Origin: Sphingomonas turrisvirgatae
GTDB lineage: Bacteria; Pseudomonadota; Alphaproteobacteria; Sphingomonadales; Sphingomonadaceae
Assembly: GCF_001721295.1 (NCBI RefSeq)
Contig: NZ_MDDS01000007.1
Coordinates: 1-64,000, forward strand
Length of the DNA: 64,000 bases
Direction: 5' to 3'
Position numbers and translations under genes: made by a program. Below are positions 1 to 7,632 of this stretch, piece by piece (the first letter of the stretch is position 1; each line of letters starts with the position of its first letter). Below the pieces are notes generated by a model. It did not search any database. It had not been told where the DNA came from and saw only the letters and a list, made by a program, of their open reading frames with translations.

Positions 1-1
1 A

Positions 2-169
2 GAAGGGTGGCCGGCCGGCCGCACCGGCAAGGACAAGCGCGACCTGGCCGTCAGGCTCTACCACGAGAACACGATGCCGATCGCCAAGATTTGCTCGATG
101 CTCGGCATCTCCAAGCCAACACTCTACGCCTATGTGCGATCGGCCGAGACCAAGCCGGTAGCCGCGTAG
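2..169 (+). CDS. Serine recombinase (Tn3-type resolvase/invertase), C-terminal end only
   Basis: Open from the left edge of the window, so the N-terminal catalytic domain lies outside. The visible 55 residues match the C-terminal end of resolvases: a basic linker (GKDKRDLAVRLYHE), then a helix-turn-helix of the HTH_7 type (IAKICSMLGISKPTLYAYV) that binds the res or crossover site. The frame ends at a TAG at 167-169. The family resolves cointegrates of Tn3-type transposons or inverts DNA. The res-like modules near 47.8, 53.2 and 55.2 kb could be substrates of this or a related recombinase, which is inference. The transposase partner is not in the window. Confidence 0.8.
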   Translation, partial: EGWPAGRTGKDKRDLAVRLYHENTMPIAKICSMLGISKPTLYAYVRSAETKPVAA

Positions 170-360
170 CGACGCTCGCCGACAAATAGCGCGATCAGAA
201 TGCCGCCACTTAGCGCGAGCGTTTACACCGTTCGCGGTCCCGATCGGCCCAGCGTCCCCCGGAACCGTTCGTTATCGGGAAGGCATCTAAGCGGTCTGCA
301 CCATCCTTCATCTAAAGTTCTCCAAGCGCTTCTGAGGATTTTCGGGCGCACCAAAAGCAC

Positions 361-391
361 TTGCTCCTCCAGTGGCTGGAGCATGTAACCG
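361..391 (+). promoter_or_regulatory. MerR-type metal-responsive promoter/operator
   Basis: A -35 box TTGCTC (361-366) and a -10 box TAACCG (386-391) are separated by 19 bp, the overlong spacer typical of MerR-activated promoters. The spacer holds the perfect dyad CTCCAG-tgg-CTGGAG (367-381). The same layout occurs before the two CDF genes at 2112 and 40497. It points to the aspartyl-protease-like gene that starts at 459. Confidence 0.7.
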
Positions 392-458
392 CAATTTGCT
401 CTCCTGCGGACGGGGGGCTGGAGGTGGCTTTTTGACGGCCCGTGTTGAAGCAATCGGT

Positions 459-1661
459 ATGTCTCGACGCTCATTAGTGGCGCGGCTGGTGGCCTGTGGA
501 ACCGGCTTGGTGCTCGGTTCTCCAACGCTCGCGCGACAGACTTCCCGGTCTGCGGGCTCGTGGAACTTCGGTGCGGCTCACCTCGAATGGGAGCCGCTGG
601 AAGTCGGCACGGGTGATACCCTCCTTGTTTCGGCACAAGTGCGCGGAGTGCCGGTGCGGGCGGTGCTCGACAGTGGCAGCGGCGCGTCGATCATGAGCAC
701 GGCGCTCGCGGCGAAGCTCGGCTTGAACGATGGTGAGCGGCGCATGATTAGCGGGCTGAGCGCCAAGGCCCCGGTGCTGCTGGTCCGCGACATCGACGTA
801 CAGCTCGCCCGCGAAACCCGTCGCTTACCCTTTGCCGTCGTTGGTGATCTGAGTTCAGTGTCGGCGGCCTTCGGACGACCGATCGATATCCTCCTCGGTG
901 CCGATATGTTCACGGGTAGCTGCATCGCGCTCGATTTCGCGAAAAGGCGTATGGCGGTCGTCAAGTCAGGCACGTTTCTCGCCGGTCCCGACTGGCGCGC
1001 TGTCGCGCTCGGGCGCGGTGCCAAGCAGGAGCTGTTCATTCGAGCTTCCGTCTCGGGTTTGCCTCCCGTGCCCTTGATGATCGATCTTGGCAGCTCGGCC
1101 GCGCTGATGCTCTCGTCGGCCTATGCCCGCGATCAAGGGCTGTTGAACGGGAAGCTCGTCTCGACCGCGGCGATCGGCGGCGTCGATGGTGTGCGTATCA
1201 ACGATGCTTTCACGATCCAGAACATCAACATCGAAGGGCTTGGCGTCTCGAACGTCCCCACACTCGGGATGAGAGCTTGGCTCTCCACCAGCACGGTTGG
1301 CAATGTCGGCCTACCGCTGATCGCTCAATTCGACGTGGTGTTCGACGTGACCGCCGGATTCGTGTGGCTCCGGCCACTCGGTCCTCGTCGTCGCCTGCCG
1401 ATGCTGAAGGACCGTAGCGGCCTTGGCCTCGCAGCCTCACCAACGGCGCTCACCGTTGTTCATGTGGCGGCGAACAGTCCCGCGGAAAAGGCTGGCTGGG
1501 CGGTCGGCGACCGGATCGTGGCGGTGAACGGCCATTCGATCGATGCGAACTATACGCGTGGGGAGCTCTGGCAAGTGCGCTCCCGGCCTGCTGGCACCCT
1601 CGTAAAGCTGACGATGGCCTCGGGTGATGTGCGCGAGCTCAGGCTGGCCGATTATTATTGA
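459..1661 (+). CDS. Exported retropepsin-like aspartyl protease with C-terminal PDZ domain
   Basis: About 400 residues. The N-terminus MSRRSLVARLVACGTG reads as an export signal. Two aspartyl-protease repeats follow: LDSGSGAS near residue 70 and IDLGSSAA near residue 208. The second has DLG in place of DSG/DTG, so one half may be a weaker catalytic site. A PDZ domain (about 327-395, SPAEKAGWAVGDRIVAVNG) closes the protein. Family members cleave or bind periplasmic proteins; the substrate here is unknown. An in-frame ATG at 372 falls inside the MerR-type promoter at 361-391, so the start at 459 is preferred. The gene overlaps the convergent merR by 7 bases. Its promoter suggests metal induction, but its role in resistance is unproven. 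Confidence 0.75.
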   Translation: MSRRSLVARLVACGTGLVLGSPTLARQTSRSAGSWNFGAAHLEWEPLEVGTGDTLLVSAQVRGVPVRAVLDSGSGASIMSTALAAKLGLNDGERRMISGLSAKAPVLLVRDIDVQLARETRRLPFAVVGDLSSVSAAFGRPIDILLGADMFTGSCIALDFAKRRMAVVKSGTFLAGPDWRAVALGRGAKQELFIRASVSGLPPVPLMIDLGSSAALMLSSAYARDQGLLNGKLVSTAAIGGVDGVRINDAFTIQNINIEGLGVSNVPTLGMRAWLSTSTVGNVGLPLIAQFDVVFDVTAGFVWLRPLGPRRRLPMLKDRSGLGLAASPTALTVVHVAANSPAEKAGWAVGDRIVAVNGHSIDANYTRGELWQVRSRPAGTLVKLTMASGDVRELRLADYY

Positions 1662-2074
1662 TCGGCTTGAGGGTGGCCTTTGCCGATCGCCTTCATGATC
1701 CGACAATCGGCCATGCGCGCCTTGGTGCAGCTCTGGCTGAGCATTGCCAACTCATCCCGCAACACCGCGAGTTGCGCCAGTCTCTCCTCCACATCCTTGA
1801 GGTGCTGAGCAGCGATAGCTGAGGCGGCACCACAATCCTGGTCCGGGTTCTGCGCCAGCCCCATCAACGAACGGATCTCGTCGACGGAGAAGCCAAGCCG
1901 GCGACCGTTGCGGATGAAGTGCAAACGCTCAATGTCACTGGCATCGTAGGTTCTGCGACCCGACGCCGTGCGAGGGGCGGATCGGAGCAACCCGATCGAC
2001 TCATAAAAGCGGATCGTCGTCACCTTCGTCGAGGTCTCGCTGGCGAGCTGCCCAATCATCACCGGCTTCATCAT
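1655..2074 (-). CDS. MerR-family metal-responsive regulator (CadR/ZntR/PbrR-like)
   Basis: 139 residues. An N-terminal MerR winged helix (IGQLASETSTKVTTIRFYES) is followed by a dimerisation helix and a C-terminal loop with cysteines (QDCGAAS, then SCTKARMADC), the usual arrangement in Zn/Cd/Pb sensors. It is divergent from the CDF gene at 2150 and probably controls the promoter at 2112-2142 and perhaps the one at 361. Start at 2074 follows a GGATGG ribosome site; the second Met at 2071 is also possible. A close paralogue lies at 40552-40971. The metal specificity cannot be fixed from sequence alone. Confidence 0.85.
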   Translation of the reverse strand: MMKPVMIGQLASETSTKVTTIRFYESIGLLRSAPRTASGRRTYDASDIERLHFIRNGRRLGFSVDEIRSLMGLAQNPDQDCGAASAIAAQHLKDVEERLAQLAVLRDELAMLSQSCTKARMADCRIMKAIGKGHPQADQ

Positions 2075-2111
2075 GCCATCCTTGCTTATGCGAACGTGTC
2101 GCACATTTCGC

Positions 2112-2142
2112 TTGCTTCTACAGCGACTGGAGGTGGTAAGGA
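2112..2142 (+). promoter_or_regulatory. MerR-type promoter of the CDF-FTR1-czc operon
   Basis: TTGCTT (2112-2117), a 19-bp spacer with the imperfect dyad CTACAG-cga-CTGGAG, then TAAGGA (2137-2142). The -10 box ends 7 bases before the ATG of the CDF gene, so the predicted transcript would be nearly leaderless. Confidence 0.7.
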
Positions 2143-2149
2143 AGGCCGC

Positions 2150-2776
2150 ATGAATGCTTCTACCGAAAGCTGCGGGTGCCACGGGGAGCCCGCGCGCGCG
2201 CAAACCGATCCGGCCTATCGCCGTGCGCTGCTGACCGTCGTGGTGCTCAACCTCGGCTTCGGAGTCGCCGAGCTGTTCGGCGGGTTCATCGCCGATAGCC
2301 AAGCGCTGAAAGCGGATTCCCTCGATTTTCTCGGGGACGGGTCGATCAGCCTTATCGGTCTTCTCGCGCTTGCCTGGTCCGCACGGGCGAGGGCAAAGGT
2401 CGCGCTGACGCAGGGGTTGTTTCTCGGTGCGCTTGGCGTGGGCGTAATCGGTTTCGCGATTTGGCGCGCCCTGAACGCAACCGCGCCCGATGCCGAACTG
2501 ATGGGCACAATCGGCGTTGTCGCGCTCGCGATCAATGTCGTGTCCGCCTTGGTGCTTGCGCGTTTCCGGGAAGGGGACGCCAATGTTCGCGCGATCTGGC
2601 TGTTCAGCCGCAACGACGCGCTCGCCAACGTGGCGGTGATCGCCGCGGCCGGTCTGGTGGCGTGGACAGGAAGCGCCTGGCCGGACCTCGCCGTCGCCGG
2701 CCTCATCGCCCTCCTGTTCCTCCACTCCGCTTATGAAATCGTCACTGGCGCTCGGCGCGAATTGGGAGAGCGGTAG
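2150..2776 (+). CDS. CDF-family cation efflux transporter
   Basis: 208 residues, short for the family because the cytoplasmic C-terminal domain is reduced. The N-terminus has a Cys/His motif (SCGCHGE), then about six membrane segments. Conserved acidic metal-site segments are visible (KADSLDFLGD in TM2, SRNDALANVAV in TM5). CDF proteins export Zn, Co, Cd or Fe in exchange for protons across the inner membrane. This is the first gene of an operon with the FTR1-like permease (1-base overlap) and czcICBA. It is similar throughout to the second copy at 39858-40490. The start at 2150 follows GGAAGG and lies downstream of the MerR promoter. Confidence 0.88.
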   Translation: MNASTESCGCHGEPARAQTDPAYRRALLTVVVLNLGFGVAELFGGFIADSQALKADSLDFLGDGSISLIGLLALAWSARARAKVALTQGLFLGALGVGVIGFAIWRALNATAPDAELMGTIGVVALAINVVSALVLARFREGDANVRAIWLFSRNDALANVAVIAAAGLVAWTGSAWPDLAVAGLIALLFLHSAYEIVTGARRELGER

Positions 2777-4743
2777 TGCGTCTGCTCGCGTTGATCCGGG
2801 CAATGCTCTCGTTGCGGCTGCTCTCCGCGCTCGCGGCGCTGCTGATCCCTGCTGCGGCAATCGCCGAACCCGGCGACGTGCAAACCGCATGGCGGCTGCT
2901 CGACTATATGGCCGTCGATTATGGCGGCGCGGTCGCCAACGGTCGGATCAAGAGCACGTCGGAATATGCCGAGATGACGGAGTTCGCCGCGTCGGTCTCG
3001 ACACGGCTTCAGGGCCTGCCGGCGAAGCCGGAGCGTCAAGCCCTCATCCAGCGGGCTGCCAACCTCCAGGCGGTGATCGCGGAAAAGGGACCGACTGAAC
3101 AGGTGGCAACATTGGCGCACGGGCTCGCGGCCGATCTGTTGCGCGCCTACCCGGTGCCGCTCGCGCCCGATAAGGCTCCGAACCTCGTCTCCAGCGATGC
3201 CCTGTTCCGACAATCCTGCGCGTCCTGCCACGGGATGACGGGCAACGGCCGTGGCCCTGACGCCGCCAAGCTCGCTACGCCCCCGATTGCTTTCACCGAT
3301 GCCGAGCGCGCGCGCCAGCGCAGCGTGTTCGCGCTCTATCAGGTGGTGACGCAAGGCATCGACGGGACCGCGATGCAGAGCTTCGCCGATCTGCCCAACG
3401 ATCAGCGCTGGGCGTTAGCATTCCGAGCCGGGAGCTTCGCCTTCACGGATGCGCAGGCGCGCGAAGGCGAGCGGCTTTGGAAATCCGACCCGACCCTTCG
3501 CCGGCGCATTCCGGACCTGAAAACCCTGGTCGCGCTCACCCCGGCCGCGCTCGGCGCGGCGATCGGCGACGCCAAGGCTGACCCAGTGCTCGCGTTCCTG
3601 CGTCGTCATCCCGAACAGGTGATACAACAGGCTCCCGGCTCGCTCGCGGTCGCCCGCGCCAAACTCGCCGAAAGCGTGGCGGCTGCGCGGCGCGGCGATG
3701 CGCGCATGGCGAAAGAGCTGGCGCTGTCGGCCTATCTCGATGGGTTCGAGCCGATCGAGCCAACACTCACCGCGCGCGACGCGACGCTGATGGGTCGAAT
3801 CGAGGGCGCGATGGGGGAGTTCCGCGCCTCGATCGACCGGGGCGCGTCGCCCGATGATCTCGCGGAGAAGGTCGCAGTACTGGGCGGCCTTTTCGACGAT
3901 GCGGAAGCGGCGCTCGCGCCTGATGCCGCCACCGAAGCGTCCACGTTCCTGGGCGCGTTCACGATCCTGCTGCGTGAAGGGCTCGAAGCCCTGCTCATCG
4001 TTGTCGCCATGATCGCGTTCCTGCGTAAAGCCGAGCGCGGCGAGGCGCTGCGGTACGTGCATGGCGGCTGGGTCAGCGCGATCATCGCGGGCGGGATCAC
4101 CTGGGCGGTCGCCACCTATGCGATCGGGATCAGCGGTGCGAGCCGGGAGCTGACGGAAGGGTTTGGCTCGCTGTTCGCCGCGGTCGTGCTGCTCTCGGTC
4201 GGGATTTGGATGCACGGCAAGGCGCAGGCCGATCAGTGGCAGCGCTATATTCGCGAGAAGATGTCGCGGGCGCTCTCGGGCGGGTCGGGCTGGTTCCTGT
4301 TCGGGCTGGCGTTCGTCGTAGTTTATCGCGAGGTCTTCGAGACGATCCTGTTCTATGCCGCGCTTTCGGCGCAAGGTGACAACGGGATGCTTCTCGCGGG
4401 GGCCGGGTCGGCGATTGGACTGCTCAGCCTGATCGCTTGGGCCATGCTTCGCTACAGTCGCAAGCTGCCGATCGCGCAGTTCTTCCGCTATAGCTCCTGG
4501 CTCATGGCGGTCCTGACCGTCGTGCTGGCGGGTAAAGGCGTCGCCGCGCTCCAGGAAGCCGGCCTTATCAACATCGCACCGCTCGCGGACGTGCCACGGC
4601 TGTCGATGCTCGGCGTGTTTCCCACTTGGCAATCGGTGCTGGCGCAACTCCTGATGGCGGTCGCCATTGCGGTCGGGTTCGCCTGGAACGGGCGCGACCG
4701 ATCCCGCTCGGGTTCCGGCTCAGTGACCCTTGGTTCGAATTAG
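2776..4743 (+). CDS. Cytochrome c-FTR1 fusion iron/lead permease
   Basis: 655 residues, GTG start overlapping the CDF stop. A signal peptide is followed by a periplasmic region with one haem c motif (CASCH, about residue 146). A long alpha-helical stretch leads into an FTR1 permease domain with the two REXXE motifs (REGLE near 398, REVFE near 517) in about seven membrane helices. FTR1 permeases import Fe, and PbrT-type members take up Pb. Fusion with a c-type haem domain suggests redox-coupled uptake. Its place between an exporter and czcCBA is typical of divalent-metal islands. An uptake protein inside an efflux operon is functionally puzzling. The third czc cluster lacks this gene. Confidence 0.85.
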   Translation: MRLLALIRAMLSLRLLSALAALLIPAAAIAEPGDVQTAWRLLDYMAVDYGGAVANGRIKSTSEYAEMTEFAASVSTRLQGLPAKPERQALIQRAANLQAVIAEKGPTEQVATLAHGLAADLLRAYPVPLAPDKAPNLVSSDALFRQSCASCHGMTGNGRGPDAAKLATPPIAFTDAERARQRSVFALYQVVTQGIDGTAMQSFADLPNDQRWALAFRAGSFAFTDAQAREGERLWKSDPTLRRRIPDLKTLVALTPAALGAAIGDAKADPVLAFLRRHPEQVIQQAPGSLAVARAKLAESVAAARRGDARMAKELALSAYLDGFEPIEPTLTARDATLMGRIEGAMGEFRASIDRGASPDDLAEKVAVLGGLFDDAEAALAPDAATEASTFLGAFTILLREGLEALLIVVAMIAFLRKAERGEALRYVHGGWVSAIIAGGITWAVATYAIGISGASRELTEGFGSLFAAVVLLSVGIWMHGKAQADQWQRYIREKMSRALSGGSGWFLFGLAFVVVYREVFETILFYAALSAQGDNGMLLAGAGSAIGLLSLIAWAMLRYSRKLPIAQFFRYSSWLMAVLTVVLAGKGVAALQEAGLINIAPLADVPRLSMLGVFPTWQSVLAQLLMAVAIAVGFAWNGRDRSRSGSGSVTLGSN

Positions 4744-4783
4744 TGCAATGACATGAAAACCCTTCCGTGATAGAGGCAAGCTA

Positions 4784-5113
4784 GTGCGAGCCTTTTTGCC
4801 TTTCCTGACATGCCTGATGCTGGTCCTGACCAGCTTCTCCGGCATGGCCCATGCCGCCGATCTGGCGGGGGGAAGCATCGCGGGCGTTGAGTTCACGGTC
4901 CATACCGCCGGTGACATCGATCAGGTGCCATCGGACTCGGACAAGAATGTCCCGCATCATCACAATTATTGTCACGGACACGACGTCGGCGCGCCTGCGC
5001 GCACGACGATGGAATATACCCCCGTCCTCACAGTGCCCAAGCCGACAATCTCCGCCTCTGCGTCGCTCGACGGCCGCACCGGCATGGTCCATTTGAGGCC
5101 CCCCCAAGCCTGA
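4784..5113 (+). CDS. Small exported His-rich protein, CzcI-like
   Basis: 109 residues with a clear signal peptide (FLPFLTCLMLVLTSFSGMAHA) and a short mature chain. The mature part carries a His/Cys cluster (PHHHNYCHGH) followed by AP and ends in RPPQA. The paralogue at 39445-39777 keeps the same cluster and C-terminal PPQA. CzcI-type proteins sit directly before czcC and are thought to bind or sense metal in the periplasm. The start is GTG at 4784, 40 bases after the permease. It is probably co-transcribed with czcCBA. No enzymatic motif is seen. Confidence 0.7.
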   Translation: MRAFLPFLTCLMLVLTSFSGMAHAADLAGGSIAGVEFTVHTAGDIDQVPSDSDKNVPHHHNYCHGHDVGAPARTTMEYTPVLTVPKPTISASASLDGRTGMVHLRPPQA

Positions 5114-5173
5114 CGTCCGATTTGGGCGTGCGTTGGCGCGCCCCTGTCGATCATCGTCAGGAGTCCTATTTTC

Positions 5174-6451
5174 ATGAATCGTATCCTCGCGGCCATGCTG
5201 GCCGCAGCGTCTTGCGCCACGATGGCGCAGGCGCAGGTCGGACCGTCCGCGCCTGTTGCGCAGGATGCGCCGGTCTACACGCTTGACCAAGCGGTCAGTG
5301 CAGCGGGCGGTTCGGCCCCTGCTGCGGAAGCGGCGACAGCTGGAATCGACGCGGCCCGTGCAGGTCGCACAGTCGCCGGCTTGCGGCCCAATCCGGTGGT
5401 TCAAGGCCAAGTCGAGAATGTCATCGGCTCCGGGCCGTATCGGGGGGTCCGCAGCGCGGAAACCACGGTCGGCTTTGCGATCCCGATCGAGCTAGGCGGC
5501 AAGCGCGGCGCCCGCGTCGCGGTCGCCAATGCGCAATTGTCCCGGGCCGAGATCCAGGCCGCGATCATCGCGGCGGATGTCCGGCTTCAGGTAACGCAGC
5601 TCTATGTCGAAGCGGTCGCGGCCGATCGCCGGGTAATGACAGCCCGCGATCAGGCCCGGATCGCCAGCGATGCGCTGCGGGCCGCGAGCGTTCGCGTGCA
5701 GGCAGGGCGGGCATCGCCACTCGAGCAACAGCGCGCGGATGTCGCGCGTATCAATGCCGACGCCAATGTGGAGCGGCAGCTTCGCTTGGCCGAGGCGGCC
5801 CGCGCCAATCTGGCGCGTCGGATCGGACGGCCGATCGACGGCCTGCTCGATGACACGCTGCTCGATCGCCTTCCCGGTGTGAACGTCTATGGGCCGTTGG
5901 CACCGGTCAACACGACCGGCACACTCGCGCTGGCGGCAGCCAACGCGGATTTCTCCATTGCCGAAGCCGGCGTGCGGCTCGCGCGCGCCAATCGCGTGCC
6001 TGACCTGAACGTCGGGCCGTCGATCCGCCGCCTGGAAGCGACCAACGACATGGCGGCGGTGTTCAGCGTGTCGATCCCGATCCCGGTGTTCAACAATGGT
6101 CGCGCCGCGATTGCGCAGGCGACCGCGCAGCGGACCCAGGCGGATGCGCAGCGCCGCGTGACCGCGCTCGACATCGAACAGGCGATCACGGACGCGCAGG
6201 CGCAGGCGGCCAATGCCGCAACGACGGCTCGTGCGGCGTCGGGGCCGGCGCTGGCGGCTGCACAGGAGGCCGCCCGCATCGCGCGGATCGGCTATCGCGA
6301 GGGCAAGTTCGGCCAGCTCGAATTGCTCGATGCTGAACGCACGCTCGCCGAAACGCGGGTCGCCGCGATCGACGCGCTTGCCAATTACCAGAATGCCCGC
6401 GCGCAAGTGGAGCGACTGACCGCTCGTGCGCCCAATGGGGGGAATCAGTGA
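5174..6451 (+). CDS. czcC: CzcC-like outer-membrane efflux channel (TolC family)
   Basis: 425 residues, signal peptide (MNRILAAMLAAASCATMAQA), then two OEP repeats. Landmarks include GLRPNPV near the start and the C-terminal signature ARIGYREGKFGQLELLDAERTL. It forms the trimeric outer-membrane duct of an HME-RND pump with CzcB and CzcA directly downstream. AGGAG sits at the expected distance from ATG 5174. It shares one base with czcB. The third czc cluster holds a closely related but frameshifted copy. Confidence 0.92.
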   Translation: MNRILAAMLAAASCATMAQAQVGPSAPVAQDAPVYTLDQAVSAAGGSAPAAEAATAGIDAARAGRTVAGLRPNPVVQGQVENVIGSGPYRGVRSAETTVGFAIPIELGGKRGARVAVANAQLSRAEIQAAIIAADVRLQVTQLYVEAVAADRRVMTARDQARIASDALRAASVRVQAGRASPLEQQRADVARINADANVERQLRLAEAARANLARRIGRPIDGLLDDTLLDRLPGVNVYGPLAPVNTTGTLALAAANADFSIAEAGVRLARANRVPDLNVGPSIRRLEATNDMAAVFSVSIPIPVFNNGRAAIAQATAQRTQADAQRRVTALDIEQAITDAQAQAANAATTARAASGPALAAAQEAARIARIGYREGKFGQLELLDAERTLAETRVAAIDALANYQNARAQVERLTARAPNGGNQ

Positions 6452-7629
6452 TGAAGAGCTTTTATCTCGCGGGCGCGGCGTCGCTCGCCCTGCTCTTGGC
6501 TGCCTGCGGCGGCAAGGATGGCGGAAACGAGGCAACTGCCGAAGGCGCAGCTGCCAATGAGACGGCAGCGGGCACGGAAAAGGGCGGTGCTGAAGGCGGT
6601 CATGCCGGTGAAGGCGTCGTCACATTGGGTGCCGACCAGATCGCCACAGCGGGCGTCCAGGTCGGACGGCCGATCATCGGCGGGGCCGGGACGATCGAGC
6701 TGCCCGCGATCATCGAGGGCGACCCACAGGGAACGCAGGTCGTCTCGGCCGCAATTGCGGGACGCGTGGTCGCGCTCACCCGTAACCTCGGCCAATCGGT
6801 CGGACGCGGCCAGACCATTGCGGTCATCGAAAGCCGCGAGGCGGCGCAGATCAAGGGCGAGGTCGAGGCGGCGCGGGCGCGGCTTCAGCTCGCTAATTCG
6901 AACCTCGCGCGCGAACAGCGGCTGTTCGCGCAGAGAGTCTCCCCTGAACAGGATCTGATCGCCGCCCGCACAGCGGCGACGGAGGCGCGGATCGCCCTGA
7001 CGCAGGCGCAGAGCATGGTTTCGGCGGCGGGTGTCGGCGGCGGTGGGCTCAACCGGCTCGGCATTGCCGCGCCGATCTCGGGCCAGATCATTGCGCGCCC
7101 CGTGACGCTGGGACAAACGGTCGCGGCGGATGCCGAACTCTATCGCATCGCCAACCTGAGCCAGGTGTCGATCGCGCTTAATCTCAAGCCCGAGGATGCG
7201 GGCCGGGTGCGTCCCGGCAATACGGTGCTGGTGAAGGCGGCAGGCCGTCAGGCGACCGCCCGCGTGACCTTCGTGTCGCCGGCGCTTGATCCGCAGACGC
7301 GGCTCGTGCCTGCGCTCGCCACCCTCGACAATCGCGGTGGCGAATGGCGGGTCGGCGAGCCTGTGACGGCAGCCGTGCAGCTCACGGGCAGCGGCGGGAG
7401 CGGGGCGGTCCGCGTGCCGACGACGGCGGTCCAGAGTTTCGAGGGCAAGTCGGTCGTGTTCGTGCGCACGCCCACCGGCTTCAAGGCGACCCCGGTCCAG
7501 CTCGGCGATGCGTCGGGCGACACGGTGATCGTCCGGTCGGGCCTGACCGGCAACGAACAGATCGCCACCACCGGAAGTTTCACGCTCAAGGCCGAGATCG
7601 GCAAGGGCGAAGCGAGCCACGAGGATTAA
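6451..7629 (+). CDS. czcB: CzcB-like periplasmic adaptor lipoprotein
   Basis: About 392 residues, with a lipobox signal (LLLAACGG) for inner-membrane anchoring. The membrane-fusion domains follow in order: a biotinyl-lipoyl half, a coiled-coil hairpin (RARLQLANSNLAREQRLFAQ), the second lipoyl half, a beta-barrel and a membrane-proximal domain. It links CzcA to CzcC. A GTG at 6448 is also possible; ATG 6451 overlaps the czcC stop by one base. The gene ends three bases before czcA. Confidence 0.92.
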   Translation: MKSFYLAGAASLALLLAACGGKDGGNEATAEGAAANETAAGTEKGGAEGGHAGEGVVTLGADQIATAGVQVGRPIIGGAGTIELPAIIEGDPQGTQVVSAAIAGRVVALTRNLGQSVGRGQTIAVIESREAAQIKGEVEAARARLQLANSNLAREQRLFAQRVSPEQDLIAARTAATEARIALTQAQSMVSAAGVGGGGLNRLGIAAPISGQIIARPVTLGQTVAADAELYRIANLSQVSIALNLKPEDAGRVRPGNTVLVKAAGRQATARVTFVSPALDPQTRLVPALATLDNRGGEWRVGEPVTAAVQLTGSGGSGAVRVPTTAVQSFEGKSVVFVRTPTGFKATPVQLGDASGDTVIVRSGLTGNEQIATTGSFTLKAEIGKGEASHED

Positions 7630-7632
7630 GCC

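Noticed and set aside
170..360. Possible gene between the resolvase and the MerR promoter
   Set aside because: Short frames on both strands without start signals; nothing recognisable.
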